DNA of 16,930 nucleotides from CANJBX01 sp041487815 (GCA_041487815.1 JBGPOB010000037.1:1-16930), one strand, 5' to 3'; numbered from the stretch's first letter, positions 1 to 7,262 are shown. Made by a program: numbers and translations. Notes: a model not told the origin generated them from the sequence alone.

Positions 1-165
1 ACCACAGTGAAGACAGCCCTTGAGACGGCGCGCGGCCAGGTGGCGGCGATGCTTGGCTGCCACAACGATGAGGTCGTTTTCACGAGCGGTGGTAGCGAGG
101 CCAATAACCTTGCCCTCAAGGGCGTGTTCTTCGCGCGTCGCGACAAAGGCGATCACATTGTCACC
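1..165 (+). pseudogene. Cysteine desulfurase (NifS/IscS-like) fragment, truncated at both ends
   Basis: Frame 1 encodes about 55 residues of a class V aminotransferase of the NifS/IscS type, a PLP enzyme that takes sulfur from cysteine for Fe-S cluster assembly. The recognisable part is the early PLP-domain segment with the SGGSEANN motif, followed by LALKG and a KGDHIVT stretch. In intact relatives that stretch runs on into the TAIEHPA region with the active-site histidine. Here homology stops at about 165, where an IS-like terminal sequence begins, and the frame continues into unrelated sequence. The active-site His, the PLP lysine and the catalytic Cys loop are absent. The start lies outside the window. 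The fragment is non-functional as seen and marks the point where the metal island meets older DNA. The family call is firm; the subfamily is not. Confidence 0.8.
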
Positions 166-182
166 TGTATGTACCGAAAACC
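166..182 (+). repeat. 17-bp IS terminal sequence, direct copy of 16791-16807
   Basis: TGTATGTACCGAAAACC matches TGTGTGTACCGAAAACC at 16791-16807 in 16 of 17 positions and in the same orientation. The right-hand copy lies directly outside a transposase stop codon, so this looks like an IS terminal inverted repeat rather than chance. Here it abuts the broken cysteine desulfurase. Confidence 0.6.
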
Positions 183-392
183 CTATCCGGCCAGCCTTGG
201 CGAGACACTAAAACGGTTAGGTTCCGTAATCTGTCATTCTGCGAATCTGATTTCGTCTAGTTTTATCGGCGTCTGCAATCCGTCAGTCGATGTCGGCTCG
301 ACTGCGGGATATGGCTATCCACACCAGCTGCGCCGGGCACCGTCCCAGCGCCGCGCCAGGTGTTCGGCGATGAGTAAGTCGCCCAGCGACCG
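166..392. mobile_element. Probable remnant of an IS end plus unrecognised debris
   Basis: The sequence switches abruptly from the cysteine desulfurase fragment to TGTATGTACCGAAAACC at 166-182. That motif recurs with one mismatch at 16791-16807, where it is the outer end of a related transposase copy. The next few bases resemble the upstream end of the neighbouring IS loosely (a GAAAAnCC then ATCYGGCC pattern). I therefore read 166 as the end of a degraded IS. The rest, to 392, has no convincing open frame or family on either strand, though short minus-strand stretches look decayed-protein-like. The right boundary is set by the intact IS starting at 393. The IS-end reading is inference from the shared terminus. 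Confidence 0.45.
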
Positions 393-409
393 CTGTCCTT
401 TCCGAAAAT
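393..409 (+). repeat. Left terminal inverted repeat of the IS
   Basis: CTGTCCTTTCCGAAAAT is the exact reverse complement of 1480-1496. The match breaks at 392/1497 and at 410/1479. It contains the first base of the transposase stop codon. Confidence 0.85.
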
Positions 410-1434
410 TATATCCGGATGTATTGGTGATATAATCCGGCCAAGACAGGAATTGCGACAATGCCACCAGACCGTTGGACGGTTCGACGCAAAGGCGCAT
501 CTTTCTGTAATGCCAAGTGTGTGCGCGCTTGATTGTAATACGTCGCATAGGCGGAAAGAATTCGCTGGAGATGCGCCTCGCTGAAGATCAAGAATTGGTC
601 CAGGCACTCGCGACGCAACGTACCAATCAAGCGTTCCACAATTCCATTTTGCCACGGCGATCCAGGCGAGATCGGCCGGTCGCGGATACCCATCGCCCCG
701 ACACGGGACCTAAAGACACGCCCGTAAGCGCGGTCATTGTCGCGCACCAGATAGGCCGGTGCTGACGCCCAGGGGAATGCTTCAGTGATCTGCCTGGCCA
801 GCCACTCGGCTGTCGGATGCCGTGTTACCTCGAACCATAGCAATTGTCGTCGGCCATGGCCCAAGACCAGAATCGCAAACAGGAGTTCAAAGGTCACCGT
901 CGGCACGACGCACATGTCGATAGCCGCGATCGCGTCAGCGTGATTTCGGAGAAAGGTCTTCCAGGTTTGCGACTGTGGATTCCGACGTCGCACCATGTAT
1001 TTCGAGACCGTCGACTGGGCGACTTCGAACCCGATCATCAGGAGTTCGCCATGAATCCGCGCGGCACCCCATAACGGGTTCTCCCTGCTCATCCGTTGGA
1101 TCAGGTCACGCAGGCCGCGATCAATCTTTGGCCGCCCTGCCCTGTTTCGGGATTTCCAACGCCAGAAGACTTTAAAGCCAGCGCGATGCCATCGCAGGAT
1201 GGTCTCCGGCTGAACTACCTGGGCCATGCCGAGCAAGCCGGGCCAGAGCCTTGTCAGGCATATCAGCAGCGCGCGATCGCTGCCGCACAGCCGAAGACGC
1301 GGCGGTGTCCGCGGCAAGGCGATGTTGAGTTGATGACGAAGAAACAAATTCCCGGCTTCAATCCGGCAACGCGACTTGAAAATGTAGCCGACGAACATTC
1401 CAAGCGCGTGCAGGATCGCAACCATCGCTCTCAA
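409..1434 (-). CDS. IS transposase, integrase-core (rve) DDE family, 341 aa
   Basis: The product carries out cut-and-paste or replicative movement of the IS. The N-terminal third (about 1-150) is a DNA-binding region with a helix-turn-helix (LWGAARIHGELL at 122-133). The rve catalytic core follows, with the expected triad: D173 (AAIDM), D232 (LVRDND) and E267 (NGIVERLIGTLRRE). The spacing of 34 residues between the last two is typical of a DD(34-35)E enzyme. The C-terminus GLYHQYIRI is the characteristic end of this family. The frame is complete, without stops. ATG at 1434 is the first of two close starts (the other is M4). I recognise the protein type from many Bradyrhizobium and Mesorhizobium genomes. 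The exact IS name cannot be given from sequence alone. Confidence 0.92.
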   Translation of the reverse strand: MRAMVAILHALGMFVGYIFKSRCRIEAGNLFLRHQLNIALPRTPPRLRLCGSDRALLICLTRLWPGLLGMAQVVQPETILRWHRAGFKVFWRWKSRNRAGRPKIDRGLRDLIQRMSRENPLWGAARIHGELLMIGFEVAQSTVSKYMVRRRNPQSQTWKTFLRNHADAIAAIDMCVVPTVTFELLFAILVLGHGRRQLLWFEVTRHPTAEWLARQITEAFPWASAPAYLVRDNDRAYGRVFRSRVGAMGIRDRPISPGSPWQNGIVERLIGTLRRECLDQFLIFSEAHLQRILSAYATYYNQARTHLALQKDAPLRRTVQRSGGIVAIPVLAGLYHQYIRI

Positions 1435-1479
1435 TGATGCAATGATTCTGCCCTACCATCCGAACCCAGGCCAGATGGT

Positions 1480-1496
1480 ATTTTCGGAAAGGACAG
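1480..1496 (-). repeat. Right terminal inverted repeat of the IS
   Basis: ATTTTCGGAAAGGACAG is the perfect reverse complement of 393-409. A shorter partial copy of the terminus (ATGATTCTG) lies at 1442-1450. It is the inverse of CAGAATCAT at 1494-1502, just upstream of the transposase start, and could overlap its promoter region. Confidence 0.85.
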
Positions 1497-1509
1497 AATC
1501 ATCGCACCC

Positions 1510-1602
1510 TCATCTAGAGAAGACATATTTTGCCAGCGCGACAATTCCGAGAACCACGAGAATGATGACAAGGACATCGGCAAATCCCATGCCCCATGTC
1601 AT
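1510..1602 (-). CDS. 30-residue single-pass membrane microprotein at the end of the cus operon
   Basis: This frame encodes 30 residues: an N-terminal MTWGMGFADV, a strongly hydrophobic stretch of about 16 residues (LVIILVVLGIVALA, roughly 11-24) and a basic end KYVFSR. Its ATG overlaps the stop of the preceding 11-residue frame as ATGA, which suggests translational coupling. I recall small Met/Gly/Trp-rich single-TM peptides of this shape next to CusA in other Rhizobiales, where MMxGM and MxWGMG are in one chain. Here they are in two frames offset by -1. The gene could therefore be a coupled pair or a recent frameshift of a roughly 41-residue protein. A role alongside the RND pump is inferred from position only. 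Confidence 0.55.
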   Translation of the reverse strand: MTWGMGFADVLVIILVVLGIVALAKYVFSR

Positions 1603-1634
1603 CCCGCCATCATGCCAGTGATGCCGTTCATCAT
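1599..1634 (-). CDS. 11-residue Met-rich leader peptide with strong ribosome-binding site
   Basis: ATGATG at 1634-1629 follows a good Shine-Dalgarno sequence (AAAGGAAG, 5 nt upstream), 17 nt after the cusA stop. The frame MMNGITGMMAG ends in TGA overlapping the ATG of the next microprotein. It may be a coupling leader, or the true N-terminus of that microprotein split by a -1 shift at GGGATGAC. It is too short for homology-based support. Confidence 0.4.
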   Translation of the reverse strand: MMNGITGMMAG

Positions 1635-1651
1635 CGGACTTCCTTTGAAGG

Positions 1652-4600
1652 TCAGGTTTGCTGCAACGAAGGCGCTACCCGCGGTGACCGAAGCGCGGCG
1701 CCTTTTATCACCGCGTAAATCGCCGGAATGACGATCAGGGTAAGCAAGGTCGACGACACCATTCCCCCGATCATTGGTACCGCAATGCGCTGCATGACTT
1801 CGGCCCCTGTACCGTGGCTCCACATGATCGGTAAAAGTCCCGCCATGATGGCGAACACCGTCATCATTTTCGGTCGCACGCGCTCGACCGCGCCGGTCAT
1901 GATCGCCTCATAAAGGTCATCACTCCCAAACGGCCGCCCTTCTGCATCGCGCCGGGCTTTTAATTCAGTGAGTGCATGGTCGAGATAGATCAGCATGACG
2001 ACACCAGTTTCGGCAGCAACGCCCGCAAGCGCGATGAACCCGACTGCGACTGCGACCGACAGGTTGAACCCGAGCAACCACATCAACCAGAAACCCCCAA
2101 CCAGAGCGAACGGCACAGAGAGCAGGACAATCAAAGTTTCCGTTGCCCGGCGGAAGTTCAGATAGAGCAGCAGGAAAATAATGAGGATGGTGATCGGGAC
2201 AACAATCTTGAGACGCGCTTTGGCACGTTCGAGATATTCGAATTGGCCGCTCCATGTGACGTAGTAGCCGGGCGGAAACTTGACTTGCGCCGCAACGGCC
2301 TTCTGTGCGTCCGCCACATAACCGCCGAGATCGCGGTCCCGCAAATCGACGAAGATATAGACGGCAAGCTGCGAGTTCTCGGTACGAATGCTGGCGGGGC
2401 CTTGCGCAAGGCTCACCTTGGCGACCTGTCCGAGCGGTACGGTTCCGCCATCGGCGATGGGAATCAGCACTTGGGTCGCAATCGCCTGCGGGTCGCTGCG
2501 ATAGTCGCGGGGGTAGCGGATGCTGACCGTATAGCGCTCGCGTCCTTCAACGGTCGTCGTCACCGGCTCCGCGCCGAGTGCCATGGCGATCATGTTTTGG
2601 AGATCGCCGACCATCAGCCCGTAGCGAGCGAGCTGCGCCCGGTCCGGGTCGATGTTGAGGTAGTAGCCCCCGAGGACCCGCTCGGCGTAGGCGCTCGTCG
2701 TCCCCGGTACTGTGCGGATGACGGCTTCGATCTGGCGGGCGAGCTTGTCCATTTCGGCAAGGTCAGTACCCAACACCTTGACGCCGACCGGCGTGCGGAT
2801 GCCGGTTGCTAGCATGTCGGTGCGCGCTTTGATCGGCATCGTCCAGGCGTTGGACACGCCGGGAAACTGCAACGCCTTATCCATTTCGGCGGTGAGTTTA
2901 TCGACCGTAATGCCGAGCCGCCATTCGCTTTCCGGCTTAAGATTGATTACCGTCTCAAACATCTCGGTGGGAGCGGGATCGGTGGCGGTAGCGGCACGGC
3001 CTGCCTTGCCCCAGACCGAAGCGACCTCCGGGAACGACTTAATGATTTTGTCCTGGGTCTGCAGTAACTCTGCCGCCTTTGTGACCGATAGTCCGGGAAG
3101 CGTTGTCGGCATATAGTACAGCGTTCCCTCATTGAGGGTCGGCATGAACTCAGTACCGAGCCGCATCGCTGGCCACAAACTGCCCGCAAGCACAGCGACA
3201 GCGATCAGGATCGTGGCGGCCTTGAACCGCAAAGCGATGCGGATTACAGGGTGATAGAGCCATATCAACGTGCGATTCACCGGGTTGCGATGTTCGGGGA
3301 CGATACGGCCGCGCACGAACAAGATCATAAGCGCCGGCACGAGTGTCACGGACAACAGCGCCGCCGCAGCCATGGCGAATGTCTTGGTGTAGGCGAGCGG
3401 TTTGAACAGTCGCCCTTCCTGCGCTTCGAGAGCGAAGATCGGCAGGAACGAGACAGTGATGACGAGCAGGCTGAAGAATAGCGCAGGCCCGACCTCGATC
3501 GCCGCTTGGATCAGCACTTCGGCCCTTGGCTTTTCCGGCGGAGCACGTTCCAGCCGCTTGTGTGCGTTCTCGATCATAACGATTGCAGCATCGACCATCG
3601 CGCCGATGGCAATTGCGATGCCGCCCAAACTCATGATGTTCGAGCTAAGCCCCAGAAGATGCATGCAGATGTAGGCAAGCAACACGCCGAGCGGCAATGT
3701 GATGATGGCGACAAGGGCACTGCGCACATGGAGGAGGAACACGAAGCAAACGAGCGCGACGATAATGCTCTCTTCCAGCAACGTGCGCTTGAGCGTGTCG
3801 ATTGCGCGATAGATGAGGTCCGAGCGATCATAGACGGACTTGACACTGATGCCCGGGGGCAGACTTGGCCCGATTTCAGCGAGCCGATCCTTGACGTTGC
3901 GGATCACCGACAGCGCGTTTTCTCCGAAGCGTTGCAGTACGATGCCGGAAACGACTTCGCCCTCTCCATCCATTTCCGTTATGCCGCGTCGTTCATCGGG
4001 TGTCATTTCGACCCGCGCTACGTCCTTGAGCAACACCGGCACGCCCCGGTCGCTTTTGACGACGATTTGCTCAAGGTCTGACATATTCTTGATATAGCCC
4101 CGCCCGCGCACGGCATATTCAGTTTCGGCAAGCTCCACGGTGCGCCCGCCCACATCCATGTTGCTGGTACGGATCGCATCTCGGACCTTGGCCAGCGGGA
4201 TGCCGAGCGATTGCAAACGACGCGGATCGATGACCACGCTGTACTGCTTGACGAAACCGCCGACGCTAGCGACCTCGGCAACGCCTTCTGCCTTGGTGAT
4301 GCCGTAGCGAATGTACCAATCCTGAATGGTCCTTAGCTCGGCGAGGCTTTTCTGCGCGCCGCGAACGACATACTGGTAGACCCAACCAACGCCAGTCGCA
4401 TCCGGTCCAAGGCTTGGAGCGACGCCTGCCGGAAGTCGCCGCGTTGCGGAGCTGAGGTATTCGAGAACGCGCGAACGCGCCCAATAGAGGTCCGTTCCGT
4501 CCTCGAAGATCACGTAAACAAAGGACACCCCGAAGAACGAAAACCCACGTACCACGCGGGATTTTGGGACACTCAACATGGCTGTGGTGAGCGGATAAGA

Positions 4601-4795
4601 CACCTGGTCCTCGACGACTTGTGGAGCTTGGCCAGGATATTCCGTGTAGATGATTACCTGTACGTCGGATAAGTCCGGGATTGCATCGAGCGGGACACGC
4701 GACACCGCGTAGATACCGGCCAGCGTCACGAACACGGTCGCGAGTCCAACCAGGAAGACGTTGCGCGCCGACCATCGAATGACGGCAGCAATCAT
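1652..4795 (-). CDS. cusA: Cu(I)/Ag(I) efflux RND pump, inner-membrane subunit CusA
   Basis: This is a proton-driven heavy-metal-efflux RND permease of 1047 residues, the usual CusA/SilA length. With CusB and an outer-membrane channel it moves Cu(I)/Ag(I) from periplasm to outside. The N-terminal TM1 (about 12-31) leads into the porter domain; the TM2-TM6 bundle carries the proton-relay Asp D402 in GAMVDAAIVMIENAHK. The three substrate methionines known in E. coli CusA (M573, M623, M672) align with M562 (YYMPTTLPG), M612 (PTEMFET) and M661 (RTDMLATGI), so Cu/Ag rather than Zn/Co/Cd is expected. The start ATG overlaps the cusB stop as ATGA, so the two are translationally coupled. No frameshifts are seen. 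No CusC-like channel is encoded in the window. Confidence 0.97.
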   Translation of the reverse strand: MIAAVIRWSARNVFLVGLATVFVTLAGIYAVSRVPLDAIPDLSDVQVIIYTEYPGQAPQVVEDQVSYPLTTAMLSVPKSRVVRGFSFFGVSFVYVIFEDGTDLYWARSRVLEYLSSATRRLPAGVAPSLGPDATGVGWVYQYVVRGAQKSLAELRTIQDWYIRYGITKAEGVAEVASVGGFVKQYSVVIDPRRLQSLGIPLAKVRDAIRTSNMDVGGRTVELAETEYAVRGRGYIKNMSDLEQIVVKSDRGVPVLLKDVARVEMTPDERRGITEMDGEGEVVSGIVLQRFGENALSVIRNVKDRLAEIGPSLPPGISVKSVYDRSDLIYRAIDTLKRTLLEESIIVALVCFVFLLHVRSALVAIITLPLGVLLAYICMHLLGLSSNIMSLGGIAIAIGAMVDAAIVMIENAHKRLERAPPEKPRAEVLIQAAIEVGPALFFSLLVITVSFLPIFALEAQEGRLFKPLAYTKTFAMAAAALLSVTLVPALMILFVRGRIVPEHRNPVNRTLIWLYHPVIRIALRFKAATILIAVAVLAGSLWPAMRLGTEFMPTLNEGTLYYMPTTLPGLSVTKAAELLQTQDKIIKSFPEVASVWGKAGRAATATDPAPTEMFETVINLKPESEWRLGITVDKLTAEMDKALQFPGVSNAWTMPIKARTDMLATGIRTPVGVKVLGTDLAEMDKLARQIEAVIRTVPGTTSAYAERVLGGYYLNIDPDRAQLARYGLMVGDLQNMIAMALGAEPVTTTVEGRERYTVSIRYPRDYRSDPQAIATQVLIPIADGGTVPLGQVAKVSLAQGPASIRTENSQLAVYIFVDLRDRDLGGYVADAQKAVAAQVKFPPGYYVTWSGQFEYLERAKARLKIVVPITILIIFLLLYLNFRRATETLIVLLSVPFALVGGFWLMWLLGFNLSVAVAVGFIALAGVAAETGVVMLIYLDHALTELKARRDAEGRPFGSDDLYEAIMTGAVERVRPKMMTVFAIMAGLLPIMWSHGTGAEVMQRIAVPMIGGMVSSTLLTLIVIPAIYAVIKGAALRSPRVAPSLQQT

Positions 4796-6216
4796 TTTTG
4801 CGCCCCCGATTGGGTGAACGCTTGAAGTGCCGCTTTTAGATTGCTCTCGGCGTCGATCAGAAACGTCGCCGAGGTGACGACCTCTTCTCCCGCACTAACG
4901 CCATCGAGAACTTCGACGTAACCGTCGCCGCGGCGGCCGAGCTTGACCGCCCGTGGCTCGAAGCGGCCCTCGCCCTTCACCACCAGCACGACTTGCCGGC
5001 TACCGCTGTCGATAACTGTACTTGTTGGAACGGCGAGAACTGGCGCTTCGCCCGCTCCCGTATTAAAAACCACGTCCGCATACATGTCGGGCTTCAATCG
5101 GCCGTCTGGATTAAGGACTTCGATCCGGACGCGAATCGTGCGCGTCTCCGGCCTCAACTCCGGGTAGATGAACGTCAACTCGCCCTCGACCGGCTGCTGC
5201 GGATACGCTCGGAACGTCACGCTGGCACGCGTGCCGACCTTGATCGAGGCGAGATCGCTTTCGGCTACGTCGGCGATAACCCAGAGGCGAGAGAGATCGG
5301 CGATGCGATAGAGTTCGTCCCCGGCCGTGACGCGCTGACCGTTGATGATGCGCTTGTCGATGACGGTTCCGGTCGCTGGTGCGGGCCAGTCGAGCGTGCG
5401 CGGATTTGTGCCCGTCTCGCGCACCTCCCGGATGCGGCTTTCGGGAACGCCGAGATTGCGGAGACGCAGCATCGGCCCTTCTAGTGATCGATCCGCCTCG
5501 GACCCCATCGCGCCGCGTTGGACTGAACGCATCGCCACGATCAGGTCGATCTGCACCTGCTGAATCTGCGGGCTATAGACTCGAAAGAGCGGTTCGCCGA
5601 CGCGAACGTACTGGCCCGTCGTGTTGACGAACAAATCCTCGATGTAGCCGTCCGATCGCAGCGTGACGATCGTCAGCCGGCGCTCGTCGATCTTCACTGT
5701 GCCAACGGCCCGGACGGGCTGGACAAGGACGCGGGCTTCGACCCTCTCGGTCCGCACACCGCTGCGCTGGATCTTGTCGAGGCTAACCCTAACAATGTTT
5801 CCGTCGTCCTGTTCCTCGCCTTCGTATACGGGGATGTAGTCCATCCCCATTGAATCTTTCCTCGGAGCAGGCGATCTGTCGGGCAAACCCATCGGGTTGC
5901 GGTAATAGAGAATTTTGCGCGGACCTGTCGCGGCGATTTTCGGCTTCTTTTGCGCCGGATCAAGCGACGGTTCTTCGTCGTCGTAGACCGGCAGATATTC
6001 ACGGCCGTTGGTGTTCTTCTTCGGTGCCGCGGACCAATAGGGTGCGCCGCTCGGATCGCGATAGTAGATGATCTTGCGCTCGGCCGCAGCCTCGGATGGT
6101 TGCGTGTCCGCAGCAGAATTTGGCGTGACTACCGAAGGATGGGTGTACCAATACCCCCCCGCCGTAGCCGCTCCGAGTCCAAGAGCAAGAACGATCGCAC
6201 CTCGAAGATGCTTCAT
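4792..6216 (-). CDS. cusB: Cu(I)/Ag(I) efflux membrane-fusion subunit CusB with two N-terminal HMBD domains
   Basis: This is the periplasmic adaptor of the CusBA pump, 474 residues. An N-terminal hydrophobic signal/anchor (about 6-24) precedes two heavy-metal-binding domains. The first, 48-79, has DPSG and NTNGREY where the second, 101-131, has the canonical NPMG and DSMGMDYIPVYE. The first copy has thus lost the usual methionines. The barrel-sandwich, alpha-hairpin and beta-barrel parts of an RND fusion protein follow (for example GYIEDLFV, YSPQIQQVQ, PATGTVIDK, RLWVIADV). The start overlaps the stop of an upstream 45-residue frame as ATGA and the end overlaps cusA as ATGA. The family is certain; the meaning of the degenerate first domain is open. 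Confidence 0.95.
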   Translation of the reverse strand: MKHLRGAIVLALGLGAATAGGYWYTHPSVVTPNSAADTQPSEAAAERKIIYYRDPSGAPYWSAAPKKNTNGREYLPVYDDEEPSLDPAQKKPKIAATGPRKILYYRNPMGLPDRSPAPRKDSMGMDYIPVYEGEEQDDGNIVRVSLDKIQRSGVRTERVEARVLVQPVRAVGTVKIDERRLTIVTLRSDGYIEDLFVNTTGQYVRVGEPLFRVYSPQIQQVQIDLIVAMRSVQRGAMGSEADRSLEGPMLRLRNLGVPESRIREVRETGTNPRTLDWPAPATGTVIDKRIINGQRVTAGDELYRIADLSRLWVIADVAESDLASIKVGTRASVTFRAYPQQPVEGELTFIYPELRPETRTIRVRIEVLNPDGRLKPDMYADVVFNTGAGEAPVLAVPTSTVIDSGSRQVVLVVKGEGRFEPRAVKLGRRGDGYVEVLDGVSAGEEVVTSATFLIDAESNLKAALQAFTQSGAQK

Positions 6217-6350
6217 CGTTTGCCTCCGATCGGAGTGCCCAAAATCAATGTGATAGTCGGCAAGACGATGCCTGCAAACGCAGCCGCCGCCTCGCCCCTT
6301 GCTGGTGTTGCACCGGCCGAAATATTTGACGACATGGTGCGGCCTATCAT
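6213..6350 (-). CDS. 45-residue membrane microprotein coupled between the YtkA/FixH-like gene and cusB
   Basis: The frame runs from an ATG whose ATGA overlaps the stop of the upstream YtkA/FixH-like gene to a TGA that overlaps the cusB start, again as ATGA. It fills the gap exactly. The product has a polar Ser/Ala-rich N-terminus (MIGRTMSSNIS) and one hydrophobic segment at about 21-38 (AAAAFAGIVLPTITLILG), ending IGGKR. The positive C-terminus would favour an N-out or small helical-hairpin arrangement, but this is weak. I know no family. Overlaps at both ends are the main evidence that it is translated. A structural or chaperone role in the Cus complex is speculation. Confidence 0.6.
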   Translation of the reverse strand: MIGRTMSSNISAGATPARGEAAAAFAGIVLPTITLILGTPIGGKR

Positions 6351-6739
6351 GGGGTAGCCTTGAAAATGACGCTGCTGGTCACAGTCGCTGGCTCGCCTTG
6401 TACTTTCGCCGAGATGCTGAACAACCATCGGCCAGCCGATAGTTCGGTCTTGAACGCATAGACCCCAGGTTCGGGGCTCGGTAATGGCGTGAGCGGAGAT
6501 GTCATCTCCTTCATGCCGTCCGGAGCCATGTCGATCCGTGTACTAATGACTACCGCGTCGGCAACTGGCTTTCCGGTTGGCTTGTGCACAAGGCGCACCG
6601 CGACCGTCACATCGTCGCCTCTCTTGATTTCTGTTTGCACAGGTTCAAAAACATAGTCATTGGCACCGGCGATGGCGTTGCCGGTCACGCTCAAGGCGGT
6701 CGCAAATGCAGCGCAAGCGAGCGTAAGTTTCCGATTCAT
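6347..6739 (-). CDS. Periplasmic YtkA/FixH-like protein of the cus operon
   Basis: A 130-residue secreted protein. It has a signal peptide (MNRKLTLACAAFATALS, cleavage near AIAG at 22-25) and one beta-sandwich domain of the YtkA/FixH-like type. Recognisable parts are DDVTVAVRLVHKPTGKPV, the middle MAPDGMKEM segment, PEPGVYAFKTELSAGRW and a final VTSSVIFK strand. Such domains recur in cusBA operons of Proteobacteria. They are thought to help metal handling in the periplasm, but the function is not established. A clear ribosome-binding site (AGAGGAG) lies upstream of ATG 6739. The 3' end is coupled by ATGA to the microprotein that precedes cusB. Confidence 0.85.
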   Translation of the reverse strand: MNRKLTLACAAFATALSVTGNAIAGANDYVFEPVQTEIKRGDDVTVAVRLVHKPTGKPVADAVVISTRIDMAPDGMKEMTSPLTPLPSPEPGVYAFKTELSAGRWLFSISAKVQGEPATVTSSVIFKATP

Positions 6740-6858
6740 TATCTCAATCTCCTCTTAGGTCCATGGTCGGCGATGCGACCCTGTTGGGGTTCGCGCGGCC
6801 GAACGCTTATGCGCGCGAGCTTTCGGCGTACGCGATGCGGCGTGTATTCAGTGAGGTG

Positions 6859-7212
6859 TTAGACCCGAGGAGGTCGGAAAGGCAGATTGCTCGTCTGCAA
6901 GCCTGAGGTCTGACTTGCCAACGACGGCATGGTTTCCGCCAAGGCAATCGGAAACACTAAATTGGAGAACGCGGTTCCCAAAATACTGAAGCAATTGCCG
7001 GCGCACACAGCCATGCACCCGCAATCGTCGATCGCCTTGTCACACGGCGCGGTCTGCGGAGGGCAACAATCCGACATATCGTGAGCAGCGGACATGTCGT
7101 GAGTAACCGACATATCGGCTGACTTCACATCCGAAGCGGCTACGCCCGCCACCGGCAGTATCGCTACCGATACGGCTACAATAATGGCAATCATAATTCG
7201 ACCGGCGCTCAT
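6859..7212 (-). CDS. Secreted Cys/Met/His-rich small protein, probable metal binder
   Basis: 117 residues with an N-terminal signal peptide (hydrophobic 7-25, cleavage near GVAAS). A metal-ligand-rich region at about 34-74 contains HDMS twice (38-41 and 44-47) and seven cysteines (C49, C50, C57, C64, C66, C70, C74). The C-terminal tail ends PFRPPRV, an ending I associate with short copper-locus proteins of Rhizobiales. It heads the cusBA operon. The 18-bp repeats at 7073-7126 encode the HDMS copies. Binding of Cu(I) or Ag(I) in the periplasm is inferred from composition and location. No catalytic motif is visible. ATG 7212 is chosen with an AAGG about 9 nt upstream; M7 is an alternative start. 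Confidence 0.7.
   Translation of the reverse strand: MSAGRIMIAIIVAVSVAILPVAGVAASDVKSADMSVTHDMSAAHDMSDCCPPQTAPCDKAIDDCGCMAVCAGNCFSILGTAFSNLVFPIALAETMPSLASQTSGLQTSNLPFRPPRV
7073..7126 (-). repeat. 18-bp tandem repeat, three copies, inside the Cys/Met/His protein gene
   Basis: Units begin GACATATCGTGAG (7073), GACATGTCGTGAG (7091) and GACATATCGGCTG (7109). They encode successive DMS/HDMS motifs. Sequence divergence increases in the third unit, so this is an old in-frame expansion of a metal-ligand motif. Confidence 0.7.
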
Positions 7213-7233
7213 GGGTCAGCCTTGGTGCGCCGC

Positions 7234-7262
7234 AATATCCGATCCACGCGTCCTTCGGTCAA
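7234..7262 (-). promoter_or_regulatory. Candidate sigma70-type promoter of the cus operon
   Basis: On the minus strand a TTGACC (-35, 7262-7257) is separated by 17 nt from GATATT (-10, 7239-7234). This lies about 22 bp upstream of ATG 7212 in the 183-bp gap after the DUF5676 gene. The match is 5/6 and 4/6 to consensus. No clear CueR dyad is seen. It is a prediction only. Confidence 0.4.

Larger units (their letters stand above)
393..1496 (-). mobile_element. Insertion sequence with rve/DDE transposase, about 1.1 kb, apparently intact
   Basis: A single transposase gene is bounded by perfect 17-bp inverted repeats (393-409 and 1480-1496). The element has one frame and no programmed frameshift. 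The left repeat overlaps the transposase stop codon. I see no clear target-site duplication: the flanks read gcgaccg on the left and aatcatc on the right. It may have arrived by recombination or had one flank replaced. The family is IS481-like or a close rve-type group, judged from the protein. It separates the cysteine desulfurase remnant from the end of the cus operon. Confidence 0.85.

Noticed and set aside
1976..2812. 278-residue plus-strand frame opposite cusA, rich in Asp, Arg, His and Glu
   Set aside because: It is antisense to a strongly supported cusA and has the composition of a shadow of high-GC coding DNA. No family, signal or ribosome-binding site.
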